Source: Steroidobacteraceae bacterium
GTDB lineage: Bacteria > Pseudomonadota > Gammaproteobacteria > Steroidobacterales > Steroidobacteraceae
Length of the DNA: 64,000 nt
NCBI GenBank assembly: GCA_025458905.1
Contig: JALORN010000016.1
Span: 1-64,000 of the forward strand
Direction: 5' to 3'
Below are positions 56,207 to 64,000 of this stretch, in pieces. Below the pieces are notes generated by a model that ran no database searches, was not told the DNA's origin, and saw only the letters and a program-made list of their open reading frames with translations. Each line of letters starts with the position of its first letter. Positions within the stretch are counted from its first letter, which is position 1. A program made the position numbers and the translations under genes.

Positions 56207-58297
56207 ATGGCGACCGCGTCCCAGGCCCCGATCGGCGCGCCGCGGCTGCGCGCGCTGCTGCTGAGCGGGATCGGCGTGCCAGCGGGCCTGCTGGCCATGC
56301 TGGCGATGATCGTCGTGCCGCTGCCGCCGCTGGCGCTCGACGTGCTCTTCACCTTCAACATCGCGCTGTCGCTGCTGATCGTGATCGCGGTGTTCTCGAT
56401 CCGCAAGCCGCTGGACTTCGCGATCTTCCCGTCGGTGCTGCTGATCGCGACCATGTTCCGGCTGGCGCTCAACGTGGCATCGACCCGCGTGGTGCTGATC
56501 AACGGCCACACCGGCGCCGGCGCCGCCGGGCACGTGATCGAGTCCTTCGGCCAGTTCGTGATCGGCGGCGACTACGCGGTCGGCATCATCGTCTTCGTCA
56601 TCCTGACCATCATCAACTTCGTCGTGGTGACCAAGGGCGCGGGGCGCATCTCCGAGGTGAGCGCGCGCTTCACCCTCGACGCGATGCCGGGCAAGCAGAT
56701 GGCGATCGACGCCGACCTGAACGCCGGCCTGGTCACCCAGGACGAGGCGCGCGCGCGGCGCGCCGAGGTGCGGGCCGAGGCGGACTTCTACGGCTCGATG
56801 GACGGCGCCAGCAAGTTCGTGCGCGGCGACGCGACCGCCGGCATCCTGATCCTGCTGATCAACATGCTCGGCGGGCTGGCGATCGGCACGCTGGCACACG
56901 CGCTGTCGTTCGCCGATGCGGCGCGCGTCTACGCGCTGCTGACGATCGGCGACGGCCTGGTGGCGCAGATTCCCGCGCTGCTGCTGTCGACGGCGGTCGC
57001 GGTGATCGTGACCCGCATGTCGCGCGACCAGGACATGGGTGGCGAGGTGGCGGCGCGCCTGTTCGGCGACCCGCGCCTGCTCGCCGTGGCGGCCGCCGTG
57101 ATCGGCGCGCTCGGCCTGATCCCGGGGATGCCGAACGTCGCCTTCCTCGGCATGGCCGCGCTCTGCGGCGGCGGCGCCTGGTGGGTCCGGCAGCGGCAGC
57201 TGCGCGAGGCGGCGAAGCCGGCGGCCGCCGCAGCCCCGGCGGCGGTGGCGCCCGAGTCGAAGGAACTCTCCTGGGACGACGTGCGGCCGGTGGACCTGGT
57301 GGGGCTCGAGGTCGGCTATCGCCTGGTGCCGCTGGTCGACAAGGCGCAGGGCGGGGAGCTGCTGGCGCGGATCCGCGGCGTGCGTCGCAAGCTCTCGCAG
57401 GACCTCGGGTTCCTGGTGGCCGCCGTGCACATCCGGGACAACCTCGAGCTCGCCCCGAACGCCTACCGCATCAACCTCTCGGGCGTGCCGGTCGGCGAGA
57501 GCGTGATCTATCCGGACCGGGAGCTCGCGATCAACCCGGGCCGCGTCTTCGGCACGCTGCAGGGCGTCGAGACGCGCGATCCGGCCTTCGGCATGGAGGC
57601 GGTGTGGATCGAGACGGGGCTGCGCGAGCACGCGCAGGCGCTGGGCTACACCGTGGTGGACGCCACGACCGTGGTGGCCACTCACCTCAGCCACGTGGTG
57701 CAGCTGCATGCGCACGAGCTGCTCGGGCACGAGGAGGTGCAGCAGCTGCTGAACGCCGTGGCGAAGGCGGCGCCGAAGCTGGTCGAGGACCTCGTGCCCA
57801 AGACGCTGCCGCTCGCGGCGGTGGTCAAGGTGCTGCAGGGGCTGCTCGCCGAGCGGATCCCGATCCGCAACCTGCGCGCGATCCTCGAGACCATCGCCGA
57901 GCACGCCGCCCGTACGCAGGACCCCCAGGTGCTGAACGCGCACGTCCGCGTCGCGCTGTCGCGCCAGATCGTCCAGGACATCGCCGGCATGGCCGGCGAG
58001 ATCCCCGTGATCACGCTCGAGCCGGAGCTCGAGCAGCTGCTGACCCATTCGGTCGCGACCGGCTCGGCGAACCCCGGCCTCGAGCCGGGCCTCGCGGAGC
58101 GGCTGCAGCAGCGCCTGGCCGAGAGCGCGCGTCTGCAGGAGGCCGCCGGGCAGCCGGCGGTGCTGCTGGTGGCGCCGACGCTGCGGGCGACGCTGTCGCG
58201 CTTCCTGCGCGCCGGCGTGCCGTCGTTGCACGTGCTCGCCTGGAACGAGATCCCCGACAACCGACGCGTGCGCCTGGTGGCCACGGTCGGTCGATAG
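56207..58297 (+). CDS. flhA: Flagellar export gate protein FlhA
   Basis: The 696-residue protein has eight membrane segments at the N-terminus and a large cytoplasmic ring domain that docks chaperones. Conserved blocks include RLALNVASTRVVLINGHTGA, MPGKQMAIDADLNAGL and ARRAEVRAEADFYGSMDGAS. It is a little longer than E. coli FlhA because of an Ala-rich linker near residue 340. It lies 3 nt after flhB. Confidence 0.97.
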   Translation: MATASQAPIGAPRLRALLLSGIGVPAGLLAMLAMIVVPLPPLALDVLFTFNIALSLLIVIAVFSIRKPLDFAIFPSVLLIATMFRLALNVASTRVVLINGHTGAGAAGHVIESFGQFVIGGDYAVGIIVFVILTIINFVVVTKGAGRISEVSARFTLDAMPGKQMAIDADLNAGLVTQDEARARRAEVRAEADFYGSMDGASKFVRGDATAGILILLINMLGGLAIGTLAHALSFADAARVYALLTIGDGLVAQIPALLLSTAVAVIVTRMSRDQDMGGEVAARLFGDPRLLAVAAAVIGALGLIPGMPNVAFLGMAALCGGGAWWVRQRQLREAAKPAAAAAPAAVAPESKELSWDDVRPVDLVGLEVGYRLVPLVDKAQGGELLARIRGVRRKLSQDLGFLVAAVHIRDNLELAPNAYRINLSGVPVGESVIYPDRELAINPGRVFGTLQGVETRDPAFGMEAVWIETGLREHAQALGYTVVDATTVVATHLSHVVQLHAHELLGHEEVQQLLNAVAKAAPKLVEDLVPKTLPLAAVVKVLQGLLAERIPIRNLRAILETIAEHAARTQDPQVLNAHVRVALSRQIVQDIAGMAGEIPVITLEPELEQLLTHSVATGSANPGLEPGLAERLQQRLAESARLQEAAGQPAVLLVAPTLRATLSRFLRAGVPSLHVLAWNEIPDNRRVRLVATVGR

Positions 58298-58312
58298 ACA
58301 GCGAGAAAGCCG

Positions 58313-59542
58313 ATGAAGATGAAGCGATACACCGCACCGGACATGCGCCAGGCGCTGAAGCGGGTCAGGGAGGAGCAGGGCGCCGATGCCGTGATCCTCT
58401 CGAGCCGCCGCGTCGACGGGCGGGTGGAGATCACGGTGGCGGTCGACGAGGACGCGGCACAGTCGCCGCCGGAGCCGGCGGTCGCGGCGGAAGGCGTGGT
58501 GCCGGCCGGCTTCGAGGCGCTGCTGGCGGCGCGCGGCCTCGCGGGCGATGCGGCGCGCGGCGCCGCGTCCGCGGTGGCCGCTCCGCCGCCGGGCGCCCCG
58601 CTCGCTGCCCAGGCCTCGGACGCGGTCAACGGGGAGCTGAAGACGCTGCGCCGCATGCTGGAGACCCAGCTCGCCGCGCTCGCCTGGAACGACCTCACGC
58701 GGCGCGCGCCGCTCGCCACCGAGCTGCTGCGCGAGCTGACCGAGATCGGCTTCGCTGCCGACGTCGCGGCCCAGGTCGCGGACCGACTGCCGCAGGGCCT
58801 CGACTTCACGGGCGCACGGCGCCTCGCGATCGCGCGCCTCGCCGATCGCGTGCAGGTCACCGGCGATCGCTGGTGCGAACACGGCGGCGTGGTCGCGCTG
58901 GTCGGCGCCTCCGGCGTCGGCAAGAGCGCCGCCATCGCCCGGCTCGCTGCCGGGTGGGTCATGCGGCACGGGCCCCAGTCGCTGGCGCTGGTCTCGGCCG
59001 ACGCCCAGCGCTTCGGCGCCCACGAGCAGACGGCGCGCCTCGGTCGGCTGCTCGGTGCGGCGACCTTCCGGATCGACGAGCTCTCGGAGCTGCCGGCGCT
59101 GCTCGGCCGTCTCGGCGACCACCGCTTCGTGCTGGTCGACACCGCCGGGGTGGGGCCGCGCGAGGCGAGCGTCGCGACGCTGGCCACGGGCCTGCAGCCG
59201 GTGCGGGCGCGGCTCGAGGTCGCGCTGGTGCTCGCGGCGTCGGCGCAGGCCGGTACGCTCGGGGAGACCGTCGGACGCTTCGCGCCGTTGCGGCCCGACG
59301 CCTGCGTGCTGACGCGCCTCGACGAGACCGCGAGCCTCGGCGGCGCGCTCTCGGTGCTGATGCGCGCCGCGATCCCGGTCGCCTACGTCAGCGAGGGCCC
59401 GGGCATACCCGACGACCTGCGGCCGGCGCGTGCGCTCGACCTGGTCTGCACCGCGGTGCAGCTCGCCGAGCGCCACGGCGCCGTCGCCGACGAGGACCTG
59501 CTGGCACGCCGCTTCGGGGGTTCGTTCCATGTCGCCTCGTGA
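58313..59542 (+). CDS. flhF: Flagellar SRP-like GTPase FlhF
   Basis: The 409-residue GTPase sets the polar position and number of flagella. It begins MKMKRYTAPDMRQALKRVRE, followed by a variable Ala/Pro-rich basic region and the NG domain with Walker A GASGVGKSAAIARLA near residue 198, DTAGVGPRE and TRLDETASLGG. Its presence next to flhG indicates polar flagellation. Confidence 0.95.
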   Translation: MKMKRYTAPDMRQALKRVREEQGADAVILSSRRVDGRVEITVAVDEDAAQSPPEPAVAAEGVVPAGFEALLAARGLAGDAARGAASAVAAPPPGAPLAAQASDAVNGELKTLRRMLETQLAALAWNDLTRRAPLATELLRELTEIGFAADVAAQVADRLPQGLDFTGARRLAIARLADRVQVTGDRWCEHGGVVALVGASGVGKSAAIARLAAGWVMRHGPQSLALVSADAQRFGAHEQTARLGRLLGAATFRIDELSELPALLGRLGDHRFVLVDTAGVGPREASVATLATGLQPVRARLEVALVLAASAQAGTLGETVGRFAPLRPDACVLTRLDETASLGGALSVLMRAAIPVAYVSEGPGIPDDLRPARALDLVCTAVQLAERHGAVADEDLLARRFGGSFHVAS

Positions 59543-60413
59543 CTCGCAGCGCAAAGAGCCCGCGCGCCAGCGCCGCGCGGCCGCCCCGGCCGTGCAGGTG
59601 ATCGCCGTGACGGGCGGCAAGGGCGGAGTGGGGAAGTCTTCCGTCAGCGTCAACCTCGCGACCGCGTTCGCGCAGCTCGGCCGCCGCACCTTGCTGCTGG
59701 ACGGCGACCTCGGCCTCGCCAACGCCGACGTGCTGCTCGGCCTGACACCGCGGCACACCCTCGCGCACGTGGTGCGCGGCGAGCGATCGATGCAGGAGAT
59801 CCTGGTCGACGCCCCCCAGGGCTTCCAGGTGGTACCCGCGGCCTCGGGCATCGCGCAGATGGCGGCGTTGTCGGCCGTCGAGCACCTCGGGATCGTGCGC
59901 GAGCTCGCGACGGTCTGCGCCGACCTCGAGACCCTGGTGGTGGACACGCCGGCGGGTATCGCGCCCGGGGTGCTGCAGCTGGTGCAGGCCGCGCAGCACG
60001 TGCTGGTGGTGGTCTGCGACGAGCCGACCTCGATCACCGACGCCTATGCGCTGATGAAGGTGCTGCGGCGCGACCACGGGGTGGGAAGCTTCCGCGTGCT
60101 CGCCAACCTGGTCCGCGAGCGCGGCCAGGGCCGCCGGCTGTTCGAGACGCTCAGCCGCGTCACCGGCCGCTTCCTCGACGTGACGCTCGACTACGCAGGC
60201 GAGGTGCCCGAGGACCCCTGGCTGAGACGCTCGATCCGCGACCAGCGCCCCGTGGTCGATGCCTACCCGGCGAGCCCGTCGGCGCGCGCGCTGCGGACGC
60301 TCGCCGAGACCGCCGACGGCTGGCCGTTGCCGCACGGCACCCGCGGCAACATCGAGTTCTTCGCCGAGCGCCTGGTGCGACGTCCGGCGACGACGCTGGA
60401 GGTGGTGCGGTGA
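59529..60413 (+). CDS. flhG: Flagellar number regulator FlhG (FleN)
   Basis: The 294-residue MinD/ParA-type ATPase limits flagellar number, with FlhF, and in Pseudomonas antagonises FleQ. It has the deviant Walker A TGGKGGVGKSSVSVNLA near residue 28, LLDGDLGLANADVLLG and VDTPAGIAPGVL. An N-terminal basic tail with a glutamine (DSQRKEPARQRR) resembles the FlhF-activating segment of FlhG. It overlaps flhF by 14 nt and fliA by 4 nt. Its usual partner FleQ is altered in this genome. Confidence 0.95.
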   Translation: MSPRDSQRKEPARQRRAAAPAVQVIAVTGGKGGVGKSSVSVNLATAFAQLGRRTLLLDGDLGLANADVLLGLTPRHTLAHVVRGERSMQEILVDAPQGFQVVPAASGIAQMAALSAVEHLGIVRELATVCADLETLVVDTPAGIAPGVLQLVQAAQHVLVVVCDEPTSITDAYALMKVLRRDHGVGSFRVLANLVRERGQGRRLFETLSRVTGRFLDVTLDYAGEVPEDPWLRRSIRDQRPVVDAYPASPSARALRTLAETADGWPLPHGTRGNIEFFAERLVRRPATTLEVVR

Positions 60414-61141
60414 GCCCGGTGCGCGCGTACTCCACCGCCGGCGCCAGGACCTCGGAGGCCGACGCGCTGGTGCTGCGCCATGCCGAGCTGGTGAAGCGCA
60501 TCGCCTATCATCTCGCCGGGCGCCTGCCGCCGTCGGTCGACGTCGACGACCTGATCCAGGCGGGCATGCTCGGCCTGCTCGAGGCCGCGAAGCACTTCAC
60601 CGCGGGGCGCGGCGCGAGCTTCGAGACCTACGCCGGCATCCGCATCCGCGGCTCGATGATCGACGCGCTGCGCAAGCTCGACTGGGCCCCGCGCTCGGTG
60701 CACCGCAAGGCGCGCGACGTCGCGCAGGCGATCCGCGAACTCGAGCGCGAGACCGGGCGCGAGGCGCGCGACGTGGAGGTGGCCGCGCGCATGGGACTGC
60801 CGCTCGAGGACTACCACCGCATCGTGCAGGACTCGGCGAGCTGCCAGCTCGCGAGCCTCGACGACGGGCATGGCGTGGACCGCGGCGACGAGACGCTCGA
60901 CCCGTTCCGCGAGACCGTCGAGGACGGCTTCCGCGTGGCTCTGGCGCGCGCGATCGAGGAGCTGCCGGAGCGCGAGCGCCTCGTGATGTCGCTCTACTAC
61001 CAGGACGAGCTCAACCTCAAGGAGATCGGGCTCGTGCTCAAGGTCACGGAGTCGCGGGTCTGCCAGCTGCACGGCCAGGCGCTGACGCGCCTCAAGGCAC
61101 GGCTCGCCGACTGGCGCGACCGGGCCGGGACCCGAGCCTGA
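60410..61141 (+). CDS. fliA: RNA polymerase sigma factor FliA (sigma-28)
   Basis: The 243-residue sigma factor directs late flagellar genes. Region 2 reads LVKRIAYHLAGRLPPSVDVD with DDLIQAGMLGLLEAAKHF and SFETYAGIRIRGSMIDALRK. Region 4 reads ERERLVMSLYYQDELNLKEI and LKVTESRVCQLHGQAL. It is held by FlgM (26 kb). FliA-type promoters lie before flgM, flgB, fliC and fliS. GTG 60410 overlaps the flhG stop. Confidence 0.97.
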   Translation: MSPVRAYSTAGARTSEADALVLRHAELVKRIAYHLAGRLPPSVDVDDLIQAGMLGLLEAAKHFTAGRGASFETYAGIRIRGSMIDALRKLDWAPRSVHRKARDVAQAIRELERETGREARDVEVAARMGLPLEDYHRIVQDSASCQLASLDDGHGVDRGDETLDPFRETVEDGFRVALARAIEELPERERLVMSLYYQDELNLKEIGLVLKVTESRVCQLHGQALTRLKARLADWRDRAGTRA

Positions 61142-61162
61142 GCATGCGCCGCGCTCCCCACC

Positions 61163-61169
61163 GCCGATA
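61163..61169 (+). promoter_or_regulatory. Possible FliA -10 element upstream of the stator genes
   Basis: GCCGATA, the exact FliA -10 consensus, lies 15 nt before the MotC-type ATG. The -35 region at 14-nt spacing reads ATGCG and does not match, so this is only a candidate. Confidence 0.25.
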
Positions 61170-61184
61170 CGGACGGCAATCCCG

Positions 61185-61944
61185 ATGGACCTCCTGACCC
61201 TCGTCGGATTCGTGTTCGCGATCCTCGCGATCGTCGTCGGCTCCATCCTCAAGGGGGCCGGCGTCGGGGCGCTGCTGTCGGGCGCCGCCTTCATGATCGT
61301 CGTGGTCGGCACCTTCGCGGCCATCCTGGTGCAGACGCCGCTGCCCGTGCTGCGCCACGGCATGCGCATGTTCGGCTGGATCATCCGCCCGCCGCGGATC
61401 GACGGGCGCAGCCTGATCGGCAAGATCGTCGAGTGGAGCAACATCGCCCGCAAGCAGGGCCTGCTCGGCCTCGAGCCGAGCATCGGCTCCGAGAGCGACC
61501 CGTTCGTGCGCAAGGCGCTGCAGCTGGTGGTCGACGGCACCGAGCCAGAGCAGATCCGCTCGATCATGGAGGTGGAGCTGTCGGCGCGCGAGCACGCCGA
61601 CCACGCTCGGCCTCATGGCGGTGATGCAGAACCTCGCCGACCCGAGCAAGCTCGGCGCCGGCATCGCCGCGGCCTTCACGGCGACCGTCTACGGCATCGG
61701 GCTCGCCAACCTGCTGTTCCTGCCGGCCGCGGCCAAGCTGAAGGCCATCGTCGCGCGGCAGTCGCAGACGCGCGAGATGGTGATCGAGGGGATGATCTCC
61801 ATCGCCCTCGGCGAGAACCCGCGCTCGATCGAATCCAAGCTGCAGGGATACCTGCACGACAGAGGGGAGCCGCCGTGGCACGCCGCAAGCCGACCGAGGA
61901 ACACACCAACCACGAGGCGTGGGCGATCCCCTACGGCGACCTGA
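61185..61944 (+). pseudogene. motC: Flagellar stator subunit MotC (MotA family), disrupted by internal deletion and frameshift
   Basis: Codons 1-140 read as a normal MotC N-terminus (MDLLTLVGFVFAILAIVVGS, LLGLEPSIGSESDPFVRKAL, SIMEVELSAREHAD). At about 61600 the frame fails: the rest of the protein (TLGLMAVMQNLADPSKLGAG, LLFLPAAAKLKAIVARQS, ALGENPRSIESKLQGYL) continues in the +1 frame from 61603. Compared with MotC proteins, about 20-23 residues are missing at the junction, including the GGYAPTIGIIG block that starts the third membrane helix with its key proline. The distal frame also runs on to 61944, 70 nt into motD, instead of stopping after LQGYLHD. As read, no functional MotC can be made. 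An assembly error is the alternative. Confidence 0.8.
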
Positions 61945-62861
61945 TCACGCTGCTGCTCGCGTTCTTCGTCGTGATGTACGCGATCTCCTCGGTCAACGCC
62001 GGCAAGTACCGGGTGGTGTCCGAGTCGCTGGCCTCGGCGTTCCGCGGCACGCCCCAGACCTCCGACCCCATCGCCCTCGGCGAGAGCCTGCGCGGGCCGG
62101 CCACCGAGCCGCAGGCCGCGGTCTCCTCGCTGCCGAACCACGTCGGTTCGCCGCGCTCCGTGATCGCCTCCGTCCCGGTGCCGGCCGAGACGGCGTCCGC
62201 CCAGCGCGTCGCGCAGCTCGGCGCGGTCGCGCGCGAGGTCGAGCAGGCCATGGCATCGCTGGTGATGCAGGACCAGGTCGTGGTGCGCAACCACGGCGAC
62301 TGGGTCGAGGTGGAACTGCGCACCGACATGCTGTTCGGCAGCGGCTCGGCGACCCTGGCGCCGGCGGCCGAGGGCGTGATCTCGCAGCTGGCCGAAGTGC
62401 TGCGGCCCGCGCCCAACCCGATCCGGGTCGAAGGGCACACCGACGACGTGCCGATCCGCAGTGCCGCGTTCCCGAGCAACTGGGAGCTGTCGGCGGCGCG
62501 CTCGGCGAGCGTGGTGCGCCTGCTCGCCAGCGGGGGCGTCGATCCATCGCGCCTGGCCGTGCTCGGCCTCGGGGAGTTCCGGCCGGCGGCCAGCAATGCC
62601 ACGCCGGAGGGACGCAATGCCAACCGGCGGGTGCTGCTGATCATCCTCGGCAGCGACAACGCGCCCGAGGGCGGCTATGCGGCAGAGCGCGGGCCGGCGC
62701 AGGACGACGGCCCGGCATCGCCACGCAGCGGCGCGGCCGCGGCGGCCGCCACCGCGGCCGCAACGCCGGAGGGTGCCGCGGCGGCGCCGACGCCCGGGGC
62801 CGCGCCGGCAGCGGCTCCCGCTGCGCCCCCGTCGCCCGCGACCGGGCCCGCAGGCGAGTGA
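61875..62861 (+). CDS. motD: Flagellar stator subunit MotD (MotB family)
   Basis: The 328-residue protein anchors the stator to peptidoglycan. It has WAIPYGDLITLLLAFFVVMY, whose aspartate is the proton-binding residue, followed by YAISSVNAGKYRVVSES as in MotD of Pseudomonas, and an OmpA-like domain (VEGHTDDVPIRSAAFPSNWE, LGLGEFRPAASNATPEGRN). A tail of about 65 Ala/Pro-rich residues follows. GTG 61875 has AGGGGAG about 6 nt upstream. The start is in the same frame as the MotC N-terminus only because of the MotC frameshift, so an apparent 558-codon fusion is an artefact of that lesion. Confidence 0.9.
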   Translation: MARRKPTEEHTNHEAWAIPYGDLITLLLAFFVVMYAISSVNAGKYRVVSESLASAFRGTPQTSDPIALGESLRGPATEPQAAVSSLPNHVGSPRSVIASVPVPAETASAQRVAQLGAVAREVEQAMASLVMQDQVVVRNHGDWVEVELRTDMLFGSGSATLAPAAEGVISQLAEVLRPAPNPIRVEGHTDDVPIRSAAFPSNWELSAARSASVVRLLASGGVDPSRLAVLGLGEFRPAASNATPEGRNANRRVLLIILGSDNAPEGGYAAERGPAQDDGPASPRSGAAAAAATAAATPEGAAAAPTPGAAPAAAPAAPPSPATGPAGE

Positions 62862-62916
62862 CGCGCAGGCGAGGGCGCGGATGCCAGCGTCAAGCCTCCG
62901 GCGCCACGTGGCACGA

Positions 62917-62933
62917 AGCGTGATGCGCGTCGC
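62917..62933 (+). promoter_or_regulatory. Candidate flagellar activator box upstream of fliM
   Basis: AGCGTGATGCGCGTCGC shares 14 of 17 positions with the fliL box. Its centre is about 59 bp before the predicted fliM transcript start. Confidence 0.55.
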
Positions 62934-62954
62934 GTTCCCGGACGCCGCGATCCA

Positions 62955-62970
62955 TGGCACGGCGCTTGCT
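62955..62970 (+). promoter_or_regulatory. Sigma-54 promoter of fliM
   Basis: TGGCACG, GCGC? spacing gives TGGCAC at 62955-62960 and TTGCT at 62966-62970, with GG 62956-62957 and GC 62968-62969 exactly 10 nt apart. This is a full consensus match. The predicted start is about 62981, leaving a 109-nt leader before fliM. Confidence 0.92.
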
Positions 62971-63003
62971 GGATCCGGGGAGGAACCGTTCGCCGACCGA
63001 GCC

Positions 63004-63093
63004 ATGACCCAGACCCGACCACGCTCCCGCCGCCACCGCAACGGCCGCGCCGCCCCGCGCGCGACCCTCCCGCCGTGCGAGGCCAGCCGATGA
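63004..63093 (+). CDS. Possible 29-codon leader ORF overlapping the fliM start
   Basis: ATG 63004 opens a frame for an Arg-rich 29-residue peptide whose stop overlaps the fliM start codon as ATGA. It lies wholly within the predicted fliM leader. GGAGGA (62979-62984) is too far upstream (19 nt) to be a good ribosome site. The overlap could couple fliM translation to the leader; it may also be chance in GC-rich DNA. Confidence 0.25.
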   Translation: MTQTRPRSRRHRNGRAAPRATLPPCEASR

Positions 63094-64000
63094 GCGACCC
63101 GGTGCTGAACCAGAACGAGATCGACGCGCTGCTCAACGGCATCAACGGCGTCGAGACGCCGGTCGAGCCGCTGCCGGCGCCCGGCGAGGCCCGCACCTAC
63201 GACTTCAGCAAGGAGATGCGCATCGTCCGCGGGCGCATGCCGACGCTGGAGATGATCAACGAGCGCTTCGCACGACTGTTCCGCCTGAGCATGTACGGGA
63301 TCCTGCGACGCCAGGCCGAGGTGGCCGCCGCAGCGGTCCAGCTGAGGAAGTTCAGCGAGTACGTGCACACCCTGCACCTGCCGACCAGCCTCAACATGGT
63401 GCGGTTCAACCCGTTGCGCGGCACGAGCCTCATCGTCGTGGACCCCAAGCTGGTGTTCGCGATCGTGGACACCGCCTTCGGCGGCAATGGCCGCCACGCC
63501 AAGATCGAGGGCCGCGAGTTCACGGCGACCGAGAACCGGATCATCCGCTCGGTGCTCGACCGGGTGTTCGCCGACCTGCAGCAGGCCTGGTCGCACGTCC
63601 AGCCGATCGAGGTGGAATACCTCAACACCGAGATGAACCCGCACTTCGCGGGCATCGTGAGCCCGACCGAGGTGGTGGTCATCACCGCCTTCCGGGTCGA
63701 CATCGACGGCCACGGCGGCGAGCTGCACGTCACCATGCCGTACTCGATGATCGAGCCGCTGCGCGACGTGCTCGATGCCGGCGTGCAGAGCGACCGCGCC
63801 GACCGCGACGACCGCTGGACCAACGCCCTGCACGACGAGGTGCTCGATGCGCCGGTCGAGCTGCGCGCCGTGCTCGGGCACGGCCACGTCACGCTGTCGG
63901 AGCTGATCGACCTGCAGGTCGGCGACGTGATCCCGTTCGACTTCGACGGGCGTGCCGTCCTGAAGTCGGACGCCACGCCCCTGTTCAAGGGCCTGCTCGG
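63090..64000 (+). CDS. fliM: Flagellar motor switch protein FliM (3' truncated by window)
   Basis: The 303 complete codons present encode the C-ring protein that binds CheY-P and sets rotation direction. The N-terminal CheY-binding motif LNQNEIDALLNGI is intact. The middle domain (RIVRGRMPTLEMINERFARL, FRLSMYGILRRQAEV) and the start of the SpoA-like domain (DAPVELRAVLGHGHVTLSEL, LQVGDVIPFDFDG) follow. It is displaced from the usual fliL-fliM-fliN position and has its own sigma-54 promoter. What follows it is outside the window. Confidence 0.97.
   Translation, partial: MSDPVLNQNEIDALLNGINGVETPVEPLPAPGEARTYDFSKEMRIVRGRMPTLEMINERFARLFRLSMYGILRRQAEVAAAAVQLRKFSEYVHTLHLPTSLNMVRFNPLRGTSLIVVDPKLVFAIVDTAFGGNGRHAKIEGREFTATENRIIRSVLDRVFADLQQAWSHVQPIEVEYLNTEMNPHFAGIVSPTEVVVITAFRVDIDGHGGELHVTMPYSMIEPLRDVLDAGVQSDRADRDDRWTNALHDEVLDAPVELRAVLGHGHVTLSELIDLQVGDVIPFDFDGRAVLKSDATPLFKGLL

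Noticed and set aside
59502-59517. Possible sigma-54 promoter TGGCACG-CCGC-TTCGG upstream of flhG
   Set aside because: The essential GC of the -12 block is CG here, and the site lies inside conserved flhF coding sequence.
54122-60037. A 1971-codon open frame on the minus strand opposite fliR-flhG
   Set aside because: It runs opposite six well-conserved flagellar genes and has the low-complexity composition of a shadow frame.
61185-62861. An apparent single 558-codon MotA-MotB fusion gene
   Set aside because: The middle part reads as nonsense (Arg/Pro-rich) and the real MotC continuation is in another frame. motD has its own GTG and ribosome site at 61875. The continuity is produced by the MotC frameshift.
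63004-63093. Treating the 29-codon frame as an established gene
   Set aside because: The ribosome site is too distant and the peptide matches no family, so it is kept only as a low-confidence candidate.

Overview
The window is about 70% GC and reads as a chromosomal segment of a gammaproteobacterium with a polar-type flagellum. Three things support this: the housekeeping order uvrB / thrS-infC-rpmI-rplT-pheST-ihfA-merR, an infC gene that starts with AUU, and a flagellar locus run by sigma-54 and FliA with flhF, flhG and a MotC/MotD-type stator. I cannot name the genus. There are no insertion sequences, phage genes or CRISPR arrays, and nearly all the DNA is coding.

Layout. 1-1.9 kb: the tail of a TonB-dependent receptor, tRNA-Asn and a class I aminotransferase. 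2-12 kb: uvrB, tRNA-Val, the thrS-to-ihfA translation cluster, a MerR-type regulator and tRNA-Pro. 12-13.5 kb: a glycine-zipper stress protein and a CHRD protein. 13.6-17.9 kb: a tight operon of LeuC-like, LeuD-like, HMG-CoA-lyase-family and class III CoA-transferase genes, best explained as citraconate/(R)-citramalate breakdown to acetyl-CoA and pyruvate, with a D-lactate-dehydrogenase-like flavoprotein converging on it. 19.4-25.1 kb: cysQ, a membrane pseudokinase-TPR protein, a tandem universal stress protein and a second flavoprotein oxidase. 25.2-64 kb: a flagellar island of more than 40 genes.

Flagellar island. flgN-flgM and flgA run leftward. flgBCDEFGHIJKL, fliC, flaG, fliDS, a fliT-like gene, a PilZ-like gene, two sigma-54 activators without receiver domains, fliEFGHIJK, fliL-NOPQR, flhBAFG, fliA, a stator pair and fliM run rightward. 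Five sigma-54 promoters (flgA, flgB, fleR-like gene, fliL, fliM) and four FliA promoters (flgM, flgB, fliC, fliS) match consensus closely. A palindromic box with core GCGTGACGC lies upstream of the sigma-54 promoters and also upstream of fliC; it looks like the binding site of the flagellar master activator.

Main oddities. The MotC-type stator gene has an internal deletion with frameshift that removes the third membrane helix and puts its N-terminus in frame with motD. fliM is missing from between fliL and fliN and sits 10 kb downstream under its own sigma-54 promoter. Both sigma-54 activators lack N-terminal sensory domains and no fleS kinase is present. Several sigma-54 transcripts begin with a hairpin, and in the fleR-like mRNA the ribosome-binding site lies inside it.
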